Source: Cryptomeria japonica (lineage: Eukaryota > Streptophyta > Pinopsida > Cupressales > Cupressaceae). Taken from it: a stretch of DNA of 64,000 bases. The stretch covers positions 4,093,501-4,157,500 of the forward strand of contig NC_081414.1 of NCBI RefSeq assembly GCF_030272615.1, read 5' to 3'. The position numbers and the translations under genes were made by a program. Of the stretch, positions 21,660 to 33,686 are shown piece by piece. The notes beneath the pieces were generated by a model. It did not search any database and was not told the DNA's origin. It worked only from the letters and a program-made list of their open reading frames with translations. Within the stretch, counting starts at the first letter, position 1. Each line of letters starts with the position of its first letter.

Positions 21660-22850
21660 ATATTATATACATACTTGAAGATATTTGCAAAAATGGTATT
21701 CAAAAATCCTAAGTGTGTGTCCCACCCATTCTTGAAGTTTTCCAAAACTATGATGAAAGCGGAAAACATAAGCATATATCCCCACATCTTTCAATTCTGA
21801 TGGAACTGGTTGAGCCATTGTCTTCAAGCAATCAACTTTGTTGTTCATTATGGTGTATATCCAAGGAGCAATAAGGTTCCAAAGCTCACCAACCCGCCTC
21901 AGTATCCTATCCTTTTTTGAGTTTAGGTTTGAGATTTGATCAGTTAGTGCCATCACCTGACCTTTTATGCTGCTGGCAAGGGCTACATTAGAATCAAATG
22001 AATGAGATATACCATCAAGCTTGCCTTGGCAAACACTGATCTTCTTATCTATTTATGAGGTGAATTTGGGCAATATAAAGCATGACTTGTATATCTTTTC
22101 TCCTTCACTCAATGCCTCAAAGATAGTCTACAGTCCTTTGTTCAATCTAACTTTGTCATCTTCAATCATCTTTTGGAATGTCTGCATACGCACCTCCTTG
22201 AATCTGTCCAATACTTTCTTGGTGGTTGCCTTTTCCAATGATTCAAAATTGGTACTGATATGATTGATTAATTGTAGCAGCTTGCTAGAGGGGTTGGAAT
22301 TTGAATCTAATTGCATTTCTGGTACCACCTTTTGTAAAACACTTACATACATCTCAATCAACTTCTTTTCCTCATTCTTTGATTTATCCAAGTCCTGACT
22401 ATCTTGAGCTTGGACTGCTACAGCAACCATCAGCCTTTCAACTACAAACATGTGTCCAATGTCAAGAGGTCTATCAAAATTAATGGAGATATGTGAGAGA
22501 ATTCAATTCCCTTTGTCCTTCGAAGTGTCAATTACCATGATTACTAGGACATTAACAGTTTTTTGCTTTCCCTTATTGACCTCTTCATCCTTATCTAGTG
22601 CCTTGTCCTTCCCTGATTCTCCTTTTCCTGCGTCCTTTTCTTTAACATGTGCATCGGTTTCACCACTTTGTGCAGTATCATCTTTAGGTGTTTGTTTGGC
22701 CTCTTCATTTTTCCCTTCCACCATCTTTGGATGGTCAACTAGAGCATTTTGACTATCTTTTGCATCAAGGGTTATATGGGTCTGGACTTCCGAATGAGAT
22801 GTATCTTCCTTTTGAGATTCATCATCATTTATTGGCAACCGATTGTTCTT
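21660..22850 (-). pseudogene. Unknown element ORF, C-terminal part
   Basis: Three minus-strand open stretches (22503-22838, 22128-22451, 21663-21956) in broken frames. The first is very hydrophilic (Glu, Lys, Asp-rich), the second predicts a helical, coiled-coil-like segment (LLQLINHISTNFESLEKAT), the third contains MALTDQISNLNSKKDRIL and VGELWNLIAPWIY. No known domain is recognised. They continue the ORF at 25320-27402 after removal of the insertion at 22858-25314, and end just before the polypurine tract. Such an ORF occupies the place of the env-like gene in SIRE-type copia elements, but I cannot show homology. Confidence 0.45.
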
Positions 22851-22857
22851 TAGAAAC

Positions 22858-23196
22858 TGTTAGAGTTATCATGTATTAGCTAATAATTATTTATTTAATT
22901 ATTAGTCTATTATCCTCTACGCTTAAGCTAAACTTAGACATTTAATAATATGGTAGGTATTTAATAATTATTCTAATTATTTAATATACTTTATCTCTTT
23001 AAGGTTTCTTTAGGGTTGCATATTATCCTTTTATAAGGATTGTATTGTACTTTTTCATTAACTGATTCCCTCTTTGAATGATAATCTTCTTCTTCAGAGC
23101 CATTATTGCTTTTTGCCTCCATTCTTCTCTTGTGACATGTATTTTTCTTGCAGGTGTTCTTGGGATCTCTGAAGTTGTATTTTCTCAACTTCTACA
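22858..23196 (+). repeat. 5' LTR of the 2457-bp element
   Basis: Starts TGTTAGAG and ends CTTCTACA before the PBS; matches 24976-25314 at about 92 percent by eye. A TATA-like ttttataagg lies at 23028-23037. Confidence 0.92.
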
Positions 23197-23210
23197 TGGT
23201 ATCCGAGCCT
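23197..23210 (+). other. Primer binding site, mutated
   Basis: tggtatccgagcct follows the LTR. It differs from the standard tggtatcagagc by one base. Confidence 0.85.
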
Positions 23211-24975
23211 ACATATGCTGCTTCTTGTTCCAGATTTTTCGGAAGATTTTTTGGAGGCCAGGGTTTTAGTTTTTTCAGAGCTTTTTTATTAGATCTGGGG
23301 TAGTTGTTTTGTTTCTGATCATTTTGGGCTCAAACGGACCTCATCATTGCGCTCAGAACACCCAAAAACCCCCATTTCCATATTAAATTTATCAAATTTT
23401 GACAAGTTTGGGTTCTGGACATTTTTTTTGTTTTGCCTTTTTGGCACGAATTTCAAAAAATTCATCAGAAAAATCAATTAAAAAAATTTTAGAGCAGTTT
23501 TGGCCCAAAAAAGACCTCATCGTTGGCTTCCGTAGGGCGTTTCCAATCATTTTGATATATAATTCGACCTATTTCTGTGACAAGGACATCTGGGCCATGA
23601 TTTTTTCATTGGCACGTTTTACGAGGCACAAAAATCTGTACGGATGTACTTGCAAATCCGTCAGAAAATTTACCCTCTTTATGCCCTAAAAGAGGGGTTT
23701 TTTTTCTTTTGGTCGTAACATGGTCATACGGAGGCATTTTTGGACAAACCTTATATCGTCAGAAAGCTCTTTTCGAGCTTTATCCAGATCTGGAGGTTTG
23801 AATTTTTTATTTTGTTTTTGTTGTCAAAGCCAAAAGTTCCTTATTGCACTCCGAGAGACATAACTTGAGCATCTGAACTCCATTTTTTGAGAACTTTATA
23901 TCTTTGGAAAGCTTGTTCTGTGCACTTTCCATTCATATGAGTTTTCTTTCTAGATTCTTCTCTAGGTACATTTTATTCAGTTTTTTTCTTTTCAGCACTT
24001 TGGTGAATATCTTGGATGTTTCAGGTCCTAGGATCTCTTTCTTTGAGTAGGATGTCTCATCTTTGGCTTTTCTTTCTGTATTTTCAGCCTTATGTCTCTT
24101 CTGATCATTGTAGACTTTTTTTTGTAAGCATTTTCTTTTTTGCAAACGCACTGAGATAAAGTGCCACTATGCATTATATACTTGGGATCTTGCACATATT
24201 GTGCCTTATTGTACATGCACTACATTATAAAGTGCCATGGGGGGGTTGATGTTTGCCTTCATTTTCCATCTACCTTTGTCACATGATTGTTCCTTCCACG
24301 ACATTCGCCTCATGATATGTGTCAAGTGAGTGTTCCTTCCACGACACTATATACTTTCTTTGCACTTTCGATGTTCTTGATTCTTCGTCATGCAGTTCTA
24401 GTTGGCATTCATTTTCAGTGTACCTATCATCTCTCCCTTGTCAGCATTATGGGGGGGTTTCTCATGTTGCTCTAATGCTTCCTTGGTTCGATTGATCAAC
24501 TCTTGAGCCTTTGGTGTTTTATGCCATATGTATCTTCGAGTTCAGTTGTTTGCCTTTCTTTGCCATCTGATTCGAGTAGTGTCATTTGAGGGTACTCATG
24601 CAGATTACAGTCTTCTCTACCTAGTCATGTTCTCTTTCAGTGGAGGCTTTTTAGATCAGCAGTTACTCTTCGACAGTGTTTGCAGCTTCTTCATGCTTCA
24701 GTGGTGTTCTTCATGATCATCCTTTGTTCCTATTTTCTAAGACATTCTCTTGTTTGGAGGTTTCTTCAGACCTTCACTAGTCTTCATCTCTTTTTGGAGT
24801 AGAGTTTTTTCCCACGTGGTTTTCTCTATTTCTCTGCTTTACATATATCTTTTGTACTTGGGTACCTCATCAGCCTTTGTTGTCAGGACCCAAATTTGCC
24901 TTCATCATGTAGTTGCATTTTTTGCATCATGCATTTAGTTTTTTTAGCTACTCCCTAAGTTCATCTTAAGGGGGG

Positions 24976-25314
24976 TGTTAGAGTTACCATGTATTAGCTA
25001 ATAATTATTTATTTAATTATTAGTGTATTATCCTCTACGCTTAAGATAAACTTAGACATTTAATAGTATAGTAGGTATTTAATCATTATTTTAATTATTA
25101 AATACACTTTATCTCTTTAGGGTTTCTTTAGGGTTGTATATTATCCTTTTATAAGGATTGTATTATAATTTTTTATTAACCGATTTCGTCTCTAAATGAT
25201 AATCTTCTTCTTCGGAGCCATTATTGCTTTTTGTCTCCATTATTCTCTTGTGACAGGTATTTTGCTTGTAGGTGTTCTTGGGATCTCTGAAGCTGTATTT
25301 TCTCAACTTCTTCA
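24976..25314 (+). repeat. 3' LTR of the 2457-bp element
   Basis: Follows the polypurine tract cttaagggggg (24965-24975) and ends CTTCTTCA before the second gaaac. Confidence 0.92.
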
Positions 25315-25319
25315 GAAAC

Positions 25320-27402
25320 TTTTTCCATATTTATTCAGTTTATTTTCTTACTTCCTCAACCCTGCCAAGCATAAGCCTATTTACTCTGTTTTTGCTTCGG
25401 AATTCTTTCTTATTGGCTAGCTCCATGAGTATATCAACTTCTTCTTGATAAATGCAAGCACTGATATTGATCAATTCATGCTCTTTCATTTCCTTATCTA
25501 ATTGGCTTGTAGTCAGCCTTCTAGCATCAAGAATGTTATATAATCTTTTGGAATGCTACATTCTAACTCAATTAATGATTTGTTGAAATTATGCAAATGC
25601 AACACAACAACTTCCTCAATTTCCCTCTCGTCATTCTCATCAAGATCATCATAGTATGCACTGATATTCTTGAGATTACCATCATTAGCCATTTCATCAG
25701 TCAATTCTTTTGCAGTCAATGGGGGAATAAAGGTATATTTACCTTCCACCTTGTCGGATTCAAGATCCTTATCAAACTTTGTCCTTAGCCTTCTTCCTCT
25801 TTTAGGCTTGTCGATTAGAGAGGGTTCAAATTTTATCTTCTTTCTTTGTTGGGCGCCACTAGACTGTGTTTTCCTAACCACTCTGACAAGTTCTCCTTTC
25901 TTCTTTGCTTTCTCGGCTTCCTCATCTAACTATGTCTTAGATGCAATAGGAGATACAGTGACATAGGTTCTTTTTGGCTTCTGCTTCTTCTTCAACACTC
26001 CTTTTTTGGATGAGCTTTGAGTTATTGATGACTTCACCGGAGTGGGAGAAGACTTGGTCTCCTTAGGCTTTGACTAGGAGGGAACTAGTTCAATCTTAGG
26101 ATTCTTTGATTCCATTTATGCTTCCATTTGAGCCTTCTTCTCCTTAGCTTTCTTGATGGCTTCTCTAGTAAATCCCATTTGTTATGCCACAGCCTCGACC
26201 ATTTTTGTTAGTTTTCTTTTATTTTTGGGCTAAGTGAACTTCTTATGCAATTTCATATCTTTTTTCTTTGAAAGTACCAAATTTTGGTTCTTGAGGATCA
26301 ACCGACTTGCTCAAAAGATGTTGAGCATAGCTTTCAATAGTTTGAGAATCAACCTCATAGCCCATTGGCATTATCCATATTGTCCTTGGTTCTACAGCCT
26401 CCATATGGCACTGGTCCTTGTCGACCATGAATTAGATGGTATCTACATATTTATCCACTACTTCCTCAGGGATCCTTTCCCTATTCTTCATTCTGCCTTG
26501 GAAGGTTTTGAAGAAACTCCACAAGGAAGTTGTTTGATTCTCTTTATTTCCCAATTTTTTCAAACCTTGTTTAATCTGAGTAAGCCATCAATAAGTCATA
26601 TGCCCATTGGACCCTGTTTGTCCCGAGGATCTCGTTTATGAAGTTCAGTGCACGACAAACTATCAATGAACCAAATTTGAAAACATTCTTCTTGTCAGTT
26701 TTGATTTCCTTCAAGTTGCTCAGGAGCTCTTCAAGAAGAACTGTGCATAAATCATACTGCATATCCTCTTTCACCGTCTGATAAGTTGCATATATCGTAG
26801 TACATGAGAGGAAATTCAATCTGCTAGACTTATAAAATTTGCACCCAATAATCATTGATGCAAATCTGACATCATGCTCTAAGATATCATCAATTGTCAT
26901 TGACTTGCTGTCAAATTGAGCATCGGTTAGCTTTGTGACAGTTGGATTTGCAACCTTCCTCAAATTAGGTTTTCCATTGGTTTGATGTAGACATGTGACT
27001 GCATGAATGGCCTGCTTGGTTATCTTGCAGGGTCTATCCAACCATATGAATTCATCATGGACACGGTTCAAAATATATCTTACACATTCATCTTCATCGA
27101 ATATCAAAAAAAAAAAATTGTGTGAAACCCTTCCTTTGTAAATGTGCATATTTCAATTTGGGGTTTCCAACTTCATCCATTATGTGCTCAGTATACAGGG
27201 TTAAGATCTCTTTATTTCCGTTTTCCTTAATTGAGCAGTGAATGTATGCCCTAACATCATCATTGTGCAAACCTTTGTATGGCATAGACAAAAAAGCACC
27301 ATTGGGATCATCCTCAACAGAGTTAAATGGATGTCTTTTGAATTGTGGCATTGCTCGCTCAGAAACTTCTACCACCAAAAGTGTATCAATAGAAGAAGAT
27401 GC
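25320..27402 (-). pseudogene. Unknown element ORF, N-terminal and middle part
   Basis: Minus-strand reading begins at a Met near 27402 (MASSSIDTLLVVEVSERAM). Open segments at 27094-27426, 26571-27149, 26243-26428 and 25513-25881 overlap in different frames and appear to be one protein of several hundred residues broken by frameshifts. The first 330 residues look globular (DDVRAYIHCSIKENG, FEFGSLIV-like hydrophobic patches), then a Lys/Arg-rich part (KPKRGRRLRTKFDKDL) and an acidic part (DDLDENDEREIEEVV). A run of ten A/T at 27108 marks one frameshift. No family is recognised; it is not RT, integrase or protease. Confidence 0.5.
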
Positions 27403-27985
27403 CATTTCAAGAAATTTAGGGTTCAAAGGATAAACACACTTCGGTAAATACCTTTTTCTTATGTCGGATAAACAAGAACTCCTTGTCGGATCACCTCAAG
27501 CCTTCTGATCGCCTAGAAATTTGGTTCACCTCGCTCTATAGCTTCAACTCTTCTCTCACAATGTGAGAAATGATTCACATTTCGCCCTTTTTAACTTTGC
27601 AAACCCTAACTTTAAGTTGAAATAAATGCAGTTGTAAAGTTCAATCGAATGTCTTATTCAGCATAATCCATTCCACTAGATTCCAAGATCGATATGAAGA
27701 ATTCTGGATAATCATCTCCAAGCATCTACAATCAACCTTCATCAATCATAGATATCTTTAGGGGGTTTCTGCAAGATTGTGCATGAAGATGCCACCCCCT
27801 GAGGCCAAATGCCTTAGTAACCGGATGAAGATCCTGCACCAGATTTAGGTGCAAATTCCCTGTCTGTCTTGGATTCATCTTTTCTAACCCACATCTTGTC
27901 ATGCTCGTTACTGATCTCTTCTACCTTTTCTTTGCTTTTCTCATCTGATTTGCCTTTGTTTACCGAATCATTATTCTTGCTTCTG
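27403..27985 (-). other. Junction between gag and unknown ORF
   Basis: Contains a charged gag tail near 27850-27960 and at 27770-27800 a G-rich minus-strand stretch (CTCAGGGGGTGGCATC). No pol motif. This is where pol would be expected if the element were complete. Confidence 0.4.
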
Positions 27986-28985
27986 CAGAATTTTGCAATG
28001 TGACCGATTTTGTTGCATGCACAGCAAACAACATTTCTCTACATAGGTCTGAAATTCATCTGATTTGGTCTCATCCTGCATTGGTTAGAGATATGTCCAA
28101 ACATCCCACAAGCATAACATCTTTTGTTCTAAAAATTGTTCATTACTAGTCTGCACATGTTTGACTTGTGACCAAAATTATTGCATATGAAACACTGACC
28201 GGTAAAGGTAGGACCATTGTTCATACTGTTCATTCCATTATTCATCCTACTTCTGCGTTGATTTTCCATATGACCAAATTTATTGCAAGTAAAACATCTA
28301 CCATTGAATTTATAGGAATTAGGATGTCTTACCGAAGGATTCTTTCTCTTCTTATGATTAGGCTTTGCATTGCTTTGTCCAAATCCGGAGAATTCTCCTT
28401 TCTCAAATCTGAGTTTTCACATGTCTTTTCCATGTCTCTGACTTTCCAGCATCTCATCAAGCCTTGTTGAGCTAGCATTGAATTTGTCTTTGTATTCATT
28501 TTCAGTAGCAATTTCACCTCTTAGGGCAATAATCAGTCTTTCAATTTCTTGGCCATTATTCCTTGATTGTGTCAACTCAAGCTTCAACTGATCATTCGCA
28601 TAGGTGAGCCTGAAGCATTCATTTGATCTGTCTTTCAATGATTGAGTCAAACTTTCTTCATTCTTCTTCCAGTCTTCAATATCCTTAGTCAGCTTCATCA
28701 CAATGGATTGCATCTCATTCTTCAATACAACATTCACTCTAGCAAGCTTATCACATTCATCAGCTTTGTCCAGATTTTCCATGCTTTGTTCTTCTTTCTC
28801 CTTTAGCTTGTCCATCAGCTCTTTCCTCTTGTCTCTTGAAGTGTTTACTTGATCTTTCAAACCATTAATCAAGTCTTTAGTTGCATTCAAGTTTCTCTTT
28901 AAGGAACTTATTTCATTTCTTGCTGCATCAAGATCCTCAAGTGCCACACAAATTTGTCTCTGCAAACCGAAATCTGTTGATTCAA
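27986..28985 (-). pseudogene. Gag remnant: coiled coil plus four CCHC zinc knuckles
   Basis: The open frame 28417-28965 is a long charged helix (for example LKRNLNATKDLINGLKDQV, LTQSLKDRSNECF), predicted coiled coil. Downstream, 27990-28310, are four zinc-knuckle motifs in a row: CFTCNKFGHMEN (last Cys lost), CFICNNFGHKSNMC, CYACGMFGHISNQC and CCACNKIGHIAKFC, with two stops between them. Zinc knuckles bind the RNA during packaging. The usual globular gag N-terminus is absent: the coiled coil starts only about 60 bases from the PBS, implying a deletion. Confidence 0.75.
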
Positions 28986-29030
28986 TCTCTCAGACCTTCC
29001 TCAAGCGATTAGGCTTCCTTGAAGGAACTA

Positions 29031-29043
29031 GGCTCTGATACCA
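29031..29043 (-). other. Primer binding site of the minus-strand copia-type element
   Basis: Minus strand TGGTATCAGAGCC, the initiator-Met type primer site, directly after the LTR end. Confidence 0.92.
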
Positions 29044-29045
29044 AT

Positions 29046-29981
29046 TTTTTAAATCAAGGAACACTAAGAGGGGGGTTGAATCAATGTTCTACTGATAAAT
29101 AAACTTTCAAACTTATTCTTTCTTAGACCACCAGAAGCAAATGCAAGAAAGTAAAATGCAAAAATACAAGATAATCAACCACAAAATCATAACACCAATA
29201 TTTTTACATGGAAACCCGAAAAGGGAAAAACCACGATGGGATTGGAACCCACAATATTAATACGCTGTGATCGGGAATACATAAATATTACATAAGGGGA
29301 ATGCACTTGGATTAAGGCACACTACCTATAACCAAAGGTTCAATTATAATATAGAAGTCTCATTGACTTACAGATCATTCACAATGATAACTACAATGAT
29401 TAAACTCCAAAATAGAATCAAACAATGCCTGGATGAGTTTCGGTTAAGTGCAAAAAGTCTGATTGTAACACCTTGGTAGCTCTACCATGTTCTGCTTCTC
29501 AGTCAGTTATCGGATCAAGAATGCGCATGTGAAATTGCGCCAAATAGGTTTCTTGATCACCACTCACTCATATCATCACCCAAAAAGATCTTCTACATTG
29601 GTCATTCATATCCGCAATCATAAAATAAGACATTCATCAAGTTGGCCAAGCATAATATGCAATGTAACGTGTAACCGGGTGTTGGCTTAGATCATATCAC
29701 TAAAATATGTGTGGATCAACCAAATAATGTCAAAATGATTTCTACATCTTGGCCCAATCATCCCATGCACGAATTTGACCACCGCAGTCATCTCAAATAT
29801 TCTGAACCAAAAGTGCTTTGCTTATCCTGACATATTGATGAAAGATTACGAGACCACTTCTCTACCGGTTACCAAAAAGCATGACTACCGAATAGGATTT
29901 CCAAGGAGAGTTGCCATCAATGACAACCCTAATCCATTATCCATGCACTAGAATCCACTGGATGAGTGTCAATTGCCAACA
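29046..29981 (-). repeat. 5' LTR (about 936 bp)
   Basis: On the minus strand starts TGTTGGCAATTGACACTC at 29981. Near the end it has TGGTTTTTCCCTTTTCGG, TTTCCATGTAAAAATA and AACCCCCCTCTTAGTGTTCC, motifs typical for the R/U5 of SIRE-type copia LTRs. The exact end before the PBS is blurred by an A run. Confidence 0.8.
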
Positions 29982-29986
29982 ACTTT

Positions 29987-31387
29987 ACTAATAAAAAACA
30001 AGTTGACAAATAGTGTCACTTAAGTTAGCTTTCAATAATAGTAAGTTTTGTAGTCTTATGGACAAGCTGCAGCAATATTACCAACACTAGCAAATTTAGA
30101 ATCTTGTAAAAATCTACCAAAAATGGTAATTTTGGATCGTAGTTACAAGGTGTTTATTTTTCATTGTAGAAGCAAAGTGGGAGTAGAATTAAAGACAATT
30201 AATCCAATTTCTTGTGTTGTTTGTGTTTTATTTATTTTAGATTTAATGTTGAAAGTATTATAGTAGATTGGCTACTTAATATTCCCCCTTAGCATGAACC
30301 AACAACCTAGAATATGGCAAAAGACAAGTCATAGAGCATTGTTGGGCCTACAACCAAATGTTAATTAGTTTCCCTTCTTCCTATTCATCCAATGATTAAT
30401 TCCAAACATTCTCAAGCTCTCCCTCAACTTGAATCTTTGCATCACTTTAATTGTCTCTATCCTCACCATTACATTTTGCACCTTCAAGGCCTTTCTTGAA
30501 CATATTGTTAAAAATTGACTTTCCCACCCACCATCATCCATACCATTTTCTAATATTTTATTTCAGATAGTTGATAGATTCTATAAAATGAGTATCCTAG
30601 TAACTTGCAAAATACTAACACACATAAATAAGTTACTAAGATGTTATTACTCATGTGTGGGTGCACTTTAGGCTGTCTAAGACCATATTTTCAAATACTG
30701 AAGATTTTTTGGGAACAAATAGTCTGCTTCGTGAATTGTGATGGATACACTCAGAAAGAGTACTAATTTTACCCACAAACACGTCACAAAATAGAGATGG
30801 TCAATAAGACATTGATGCAACTTATAAGGTGAAACAACATTATCCTAGGGATGAATCACTTTCTAACTTTCAATAATCTTATAATATAGCAATTCATTCT
30901 TCTGCAAATCAATGACCATTTAAAGCATGTTTGGGACATTTGCCCTCGAATCCCTTCAGTGTACTTCTCATAAGCAAGACGAATGAGTAGGGTAAGATAA
31001 TGATGTGGCTAAAACTAAAAGAGCAATTTGAAAGAAATCAAAATTTGTATAAGCAAATGCATGACTAATAGGAAAAGAATATAAATTAAAGGTAGGAGAG
31101 AACGTTTGAAGCACTCTATAAACCCTTTATGTTAGATGAAGAAAAAGAAGAACAAATGCTACCTCTTTAGAAAATATAGATGTGTCATTGTAAAAAAAAA
31201 CAAGGTAAACTCAAAATAGAATCCAAAAATCATTTAGGATAAGACTCAAATATTATAGGATTAATCAAGCCAAATTTCGTAGAAAAAGTGGCAAAACTAT
31301 TCCCTCCCCCTTAGTGTCTCATTAAGTTTTTGTGAGGCCAAAAGCTCCCTGATATGGCAATTCTACCAAACATGAGCAATAACATTT
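29987..31387. other. No gene seen
   Basis: AT-rich DNA without long frames or recognised repeats. An 11-base word ctcataagcaa at 30967-30977 recurs at 42885-42895, just after the LINE tail, and may be its left target duplication. Confidence 0.4.
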
Positions 31388-31568
31388 ATTCAAAACCTAC
31401 CTTGCGCGCGGCTTGGTACATCTCCAACGGATTAGTCTTACCCCAACTCGCCCCTTCCTAAACCCCAACTTGGAAATATGTAAGCCCAAGGTAAGTAGGT
31501 TGGGCGTCGGGCTGGGTTGCAGGGATACCCCTGCGGCAACAACAACAAAAAACATCGATTCAAAACCT
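31388..31568 (+). mobile_element. SINE-like insertion with 11-bp target duplication
   Basis: attcaaaacct stands at 31388-31398 and 31558-31568. The 159-bp body between is much more GC-rich than its surroundings, starts accttgcgcgcggcttgg, includes aacggattagtctta (similar to the GGATTAGTC part of plant SINE tails) and ends with the A-rich caacaacaacaaaaaac. Long duplications and an A-rich tail indicate LINE-type retroposition. I see no clear A or B box, so it is probably 5'-truncated. Confidence 0.7.
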
Positions 31569-33176
31569 GTGATAGAAAAATAGAGCATAAGGATTGAACA
31601 CAATTGTGGCAATGTTTGTTAATAATGTGATTACTAATTGAGGTAGTGTTCAATACAAGGCCAATAACATTGTAATGTCCACGAAAATCATGACCATTGT
31701 AAATATTCCTTGTAGACATTGAAAAGTGTCCATCGCTTGTTTGTGACATTTTTAATCATTATTCTTCTAAATTAATCAAATAATTTAATTATTTAATTAT
31801 TCTAACTTTCCTCCTCCACTAGTTAAATGATTTTTATTATTTGATTTTCTTTTTCCACAATAATTAAATAATCTTTATTGTTTAATTATTTATCTTCATT
31901 TCTCCTTAATTAAATTATTTAAATTATTAAAAAAAAATCTTCCACTCTCTTATTATTAAATAATTATTTAATTATTTAACTAGCTAACTAAGTCTTCTAT
32001 AGTTAAATGAATTCTTTAATTCGTCTATTTATTCACTTTTCTAAAACATGTAACTTCCAAAAATACATAAAATCTTTATTTTATTTATTTTCTCCTCCCA
32101 TGCACTCAATTAATTATTTTATTATTATTTAATGCTATTGCACCTCTCAACTAACACCCACTTTGAGTTCAATTGATTAATCAATTCATTTTTCTCAATC
32201 ATGCACCCACATCACTTAATGATGCAATCGATCATCTTCTAATAATAGTTGTATATTCTTCTCATTGAACCTCATCCATCAATCTATATAAAAAAGTTAT
32301 AAAAGCTATCTTCATTCATTATTTATCATAACCACAATCTTTCAACTTTTGTGTGATCACGCCACAAAATGTTACGATATAATTCTAAGAACAACATTAC
32401 AACAATTCATGAAAGTTAAGAAGAGCAATAGAGGTAACCATGATGTTTGCATAAAGGTATAATTGTTTCTTTATTCATTTGATTGGTTGCATTCATCATA
32501 CATAGTATATTGTGCGAGATTAGGATCCAGTGTGATTCACGCTGATTTTTATCTCAATCTTTACACCCCCCAACCAAGTAAGCTCAAATATACAAAACAA
32601 ACAGATATCGATTCACCTCAAACAAACATAGAAATTCTTCTAAGACATCGGTTCACCTCAAACAATGTAGGAATTCTTCTAAGGCTTGCAAGAACATACC
32701 AACAACAGATGAGTCTATAAAATAAGGTTGGTGCAGGTGTTTGAAATCACAAGATGATTGGGAAATGTTGTAGGGAATTCATATGTTGGTTAATTGTACA
32801 AAATTAAGTAAATAGCAGTCAATGTTGCACCCACAAGTTTCACTTATTCCCCAATGTAATAAAACAAGATTGCAAGGCACTTACCACTACCTCTGACTAT
32901 TTTCCACACAAAATGGTACACTTGCAAAAACACAAATCTACATAACACAATGGTTTTTTGTAGGATTTATTGGGTTTTAACATTGTGGAGGTGGATTATG
33001 TGGACTTGGATGGTGAAAATCCTATGAAAATCCATCACATTTTCAAGATTTTTGTTTTCATACGAATCAGAGTTTTCTGTGAAAATTAGCCACATTCGTT
33101 TTCAAGAAAGACGTGTCGTTGATTGATTGGCGAGTATTTTGAATAAGTGGAACAGTTTGGAAATGAGAACGCTACA
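31569..33176. other. AT-rich region, no gene seen
   Basis: Contains dense taattatttaatt-type sequence at 31750-32130 and a TATA-like tatataaaaaagttataaaa at 32284-32303. It may include an LTR remnant, but no ends with a matching duplication were found. The part next to 33177 continues at 37405 once the copia element is removed. Confidence 0.4.
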
Positions 33177-33181
33177 AGAAA

Positions 33182-33673
33182 TGTTGGAATAAATCATTCA
33201 TATATTAATTATTCACTTCATTATATCAATTCACTAAATAATTGATGCCTTGGTTAGTAATTAATTATTGGTATTTATTAGTTAGTTAATTAAATAATTA
33301 ATTAATATTTATATCTATGCATAATGCAAACTAGGAAAAGAAAACTATGTTTAGAATTTCAAGAGTTTCATGCATTAATTAGTCTAATATGTTTTTTGTG
33401 CATACATGATTGATTCATGTATTCTATTTAACTCTCAGTCTATCTTGTAGACTCCACCATTTAGAATTTCTATCTTTAGAGTTAGATTTCTTTATAAGGA
33501 TGTCATATCCTTCATTGTAACTCAACCAACAAGCAATAAGCAATAAGCAATACATTCAATTATTGTTCATTGTCTTCAATTCTCTTTGTTGTTCAATTTT
33601 CTCTTATTGTGTGACAGGTATTCTTGAAGAAGATAACTGGGCTTGTGGAATTCACATTTCATGAATTCTAACT
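33182..33673 (+). repeat. 5' LTR of pol-deleted copia (492 bp)
   Basis: Begins TGTTGGAATAAAT and ends GAATTCTAACT, with the last base changed from A. Matches 36900-37399 with several substitutions and small indels (extra aataagc copy). A TATA-like tttataagg lies near 33491. Confidence 0.92.
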
Positions 33674-33686
33674 TGGTATCAGAGCT
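33674..33686 (+). other. Primer binding site
   Basis: tggtatcagagct directly follows the LTR: initiator-Met tRNA type. Confidence 0.93.

Larger units (their letters stand above)
22853..25319 (+). mobile_element. Non-autonomous copia derivative (2457 bp), TSD gaaac
   Basis: The element is 22858-25314 with 339-bp LTRs (22858-23196 and 24976-25314) starting TGTTAGAGTTA, flanked by gaaac at 22853-22857 and 25315-25319. The interior of about 1.8 kb has a PBS, leader boxes shared with the copia element at 11837 (gtacatgcac at 24211, ataaagtgcc at 24227, G-run at 24239) and then directly its 3' boxes (gagttttttcccacgtgg near 24802, polypurine tract at 24966). Gag and pol are missing; the lesion is near 24246. 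By eye the LTRs differ at about 28 of 339 positions, so it is older than the copia at 11837. Confidence 0.92.
21383..29986 (-). mobile_element. Non-autonomous copia-type element with zinc-knuckle gag and unknown ORF
   Basis: Minus-strand order: 5' LTR about 29046-29981, PBS 29031-29043, coiled-coil plus four zinc knuckles (about 27990-28985), a second unrecognised ORF (27402 to about 21660), polypurine tract near 21450-21465 and the start of the 3' LTR (21383-21447), cut off by the Ty3 element. The first 60 or so bases of both LTRs match (TGTTGGCAATTGACACTCAT). No protease, integrase, RT or RNase H motif is seen, so it relied on enzymes from elsewhere. A 2457-bp element is inserted at 22858-25314. 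Length without it is about 6.1 kb. The right flank is acttt; the left copy is not visible. Confidence 0.75.

Noticed and set aside
22301-22879. Plus-strand ORFs opposite the unknown element ORF
   Set aside because: Antisense shadows of a hydrophilic minus-strand frame.
31660-32440. Further solo LTR starting tgtaatgtccac with a TATA-like box at 32284
   Set aside because: No convincing end and the only matching flank (aacat) does not sit next to a plausible LTR terminus.
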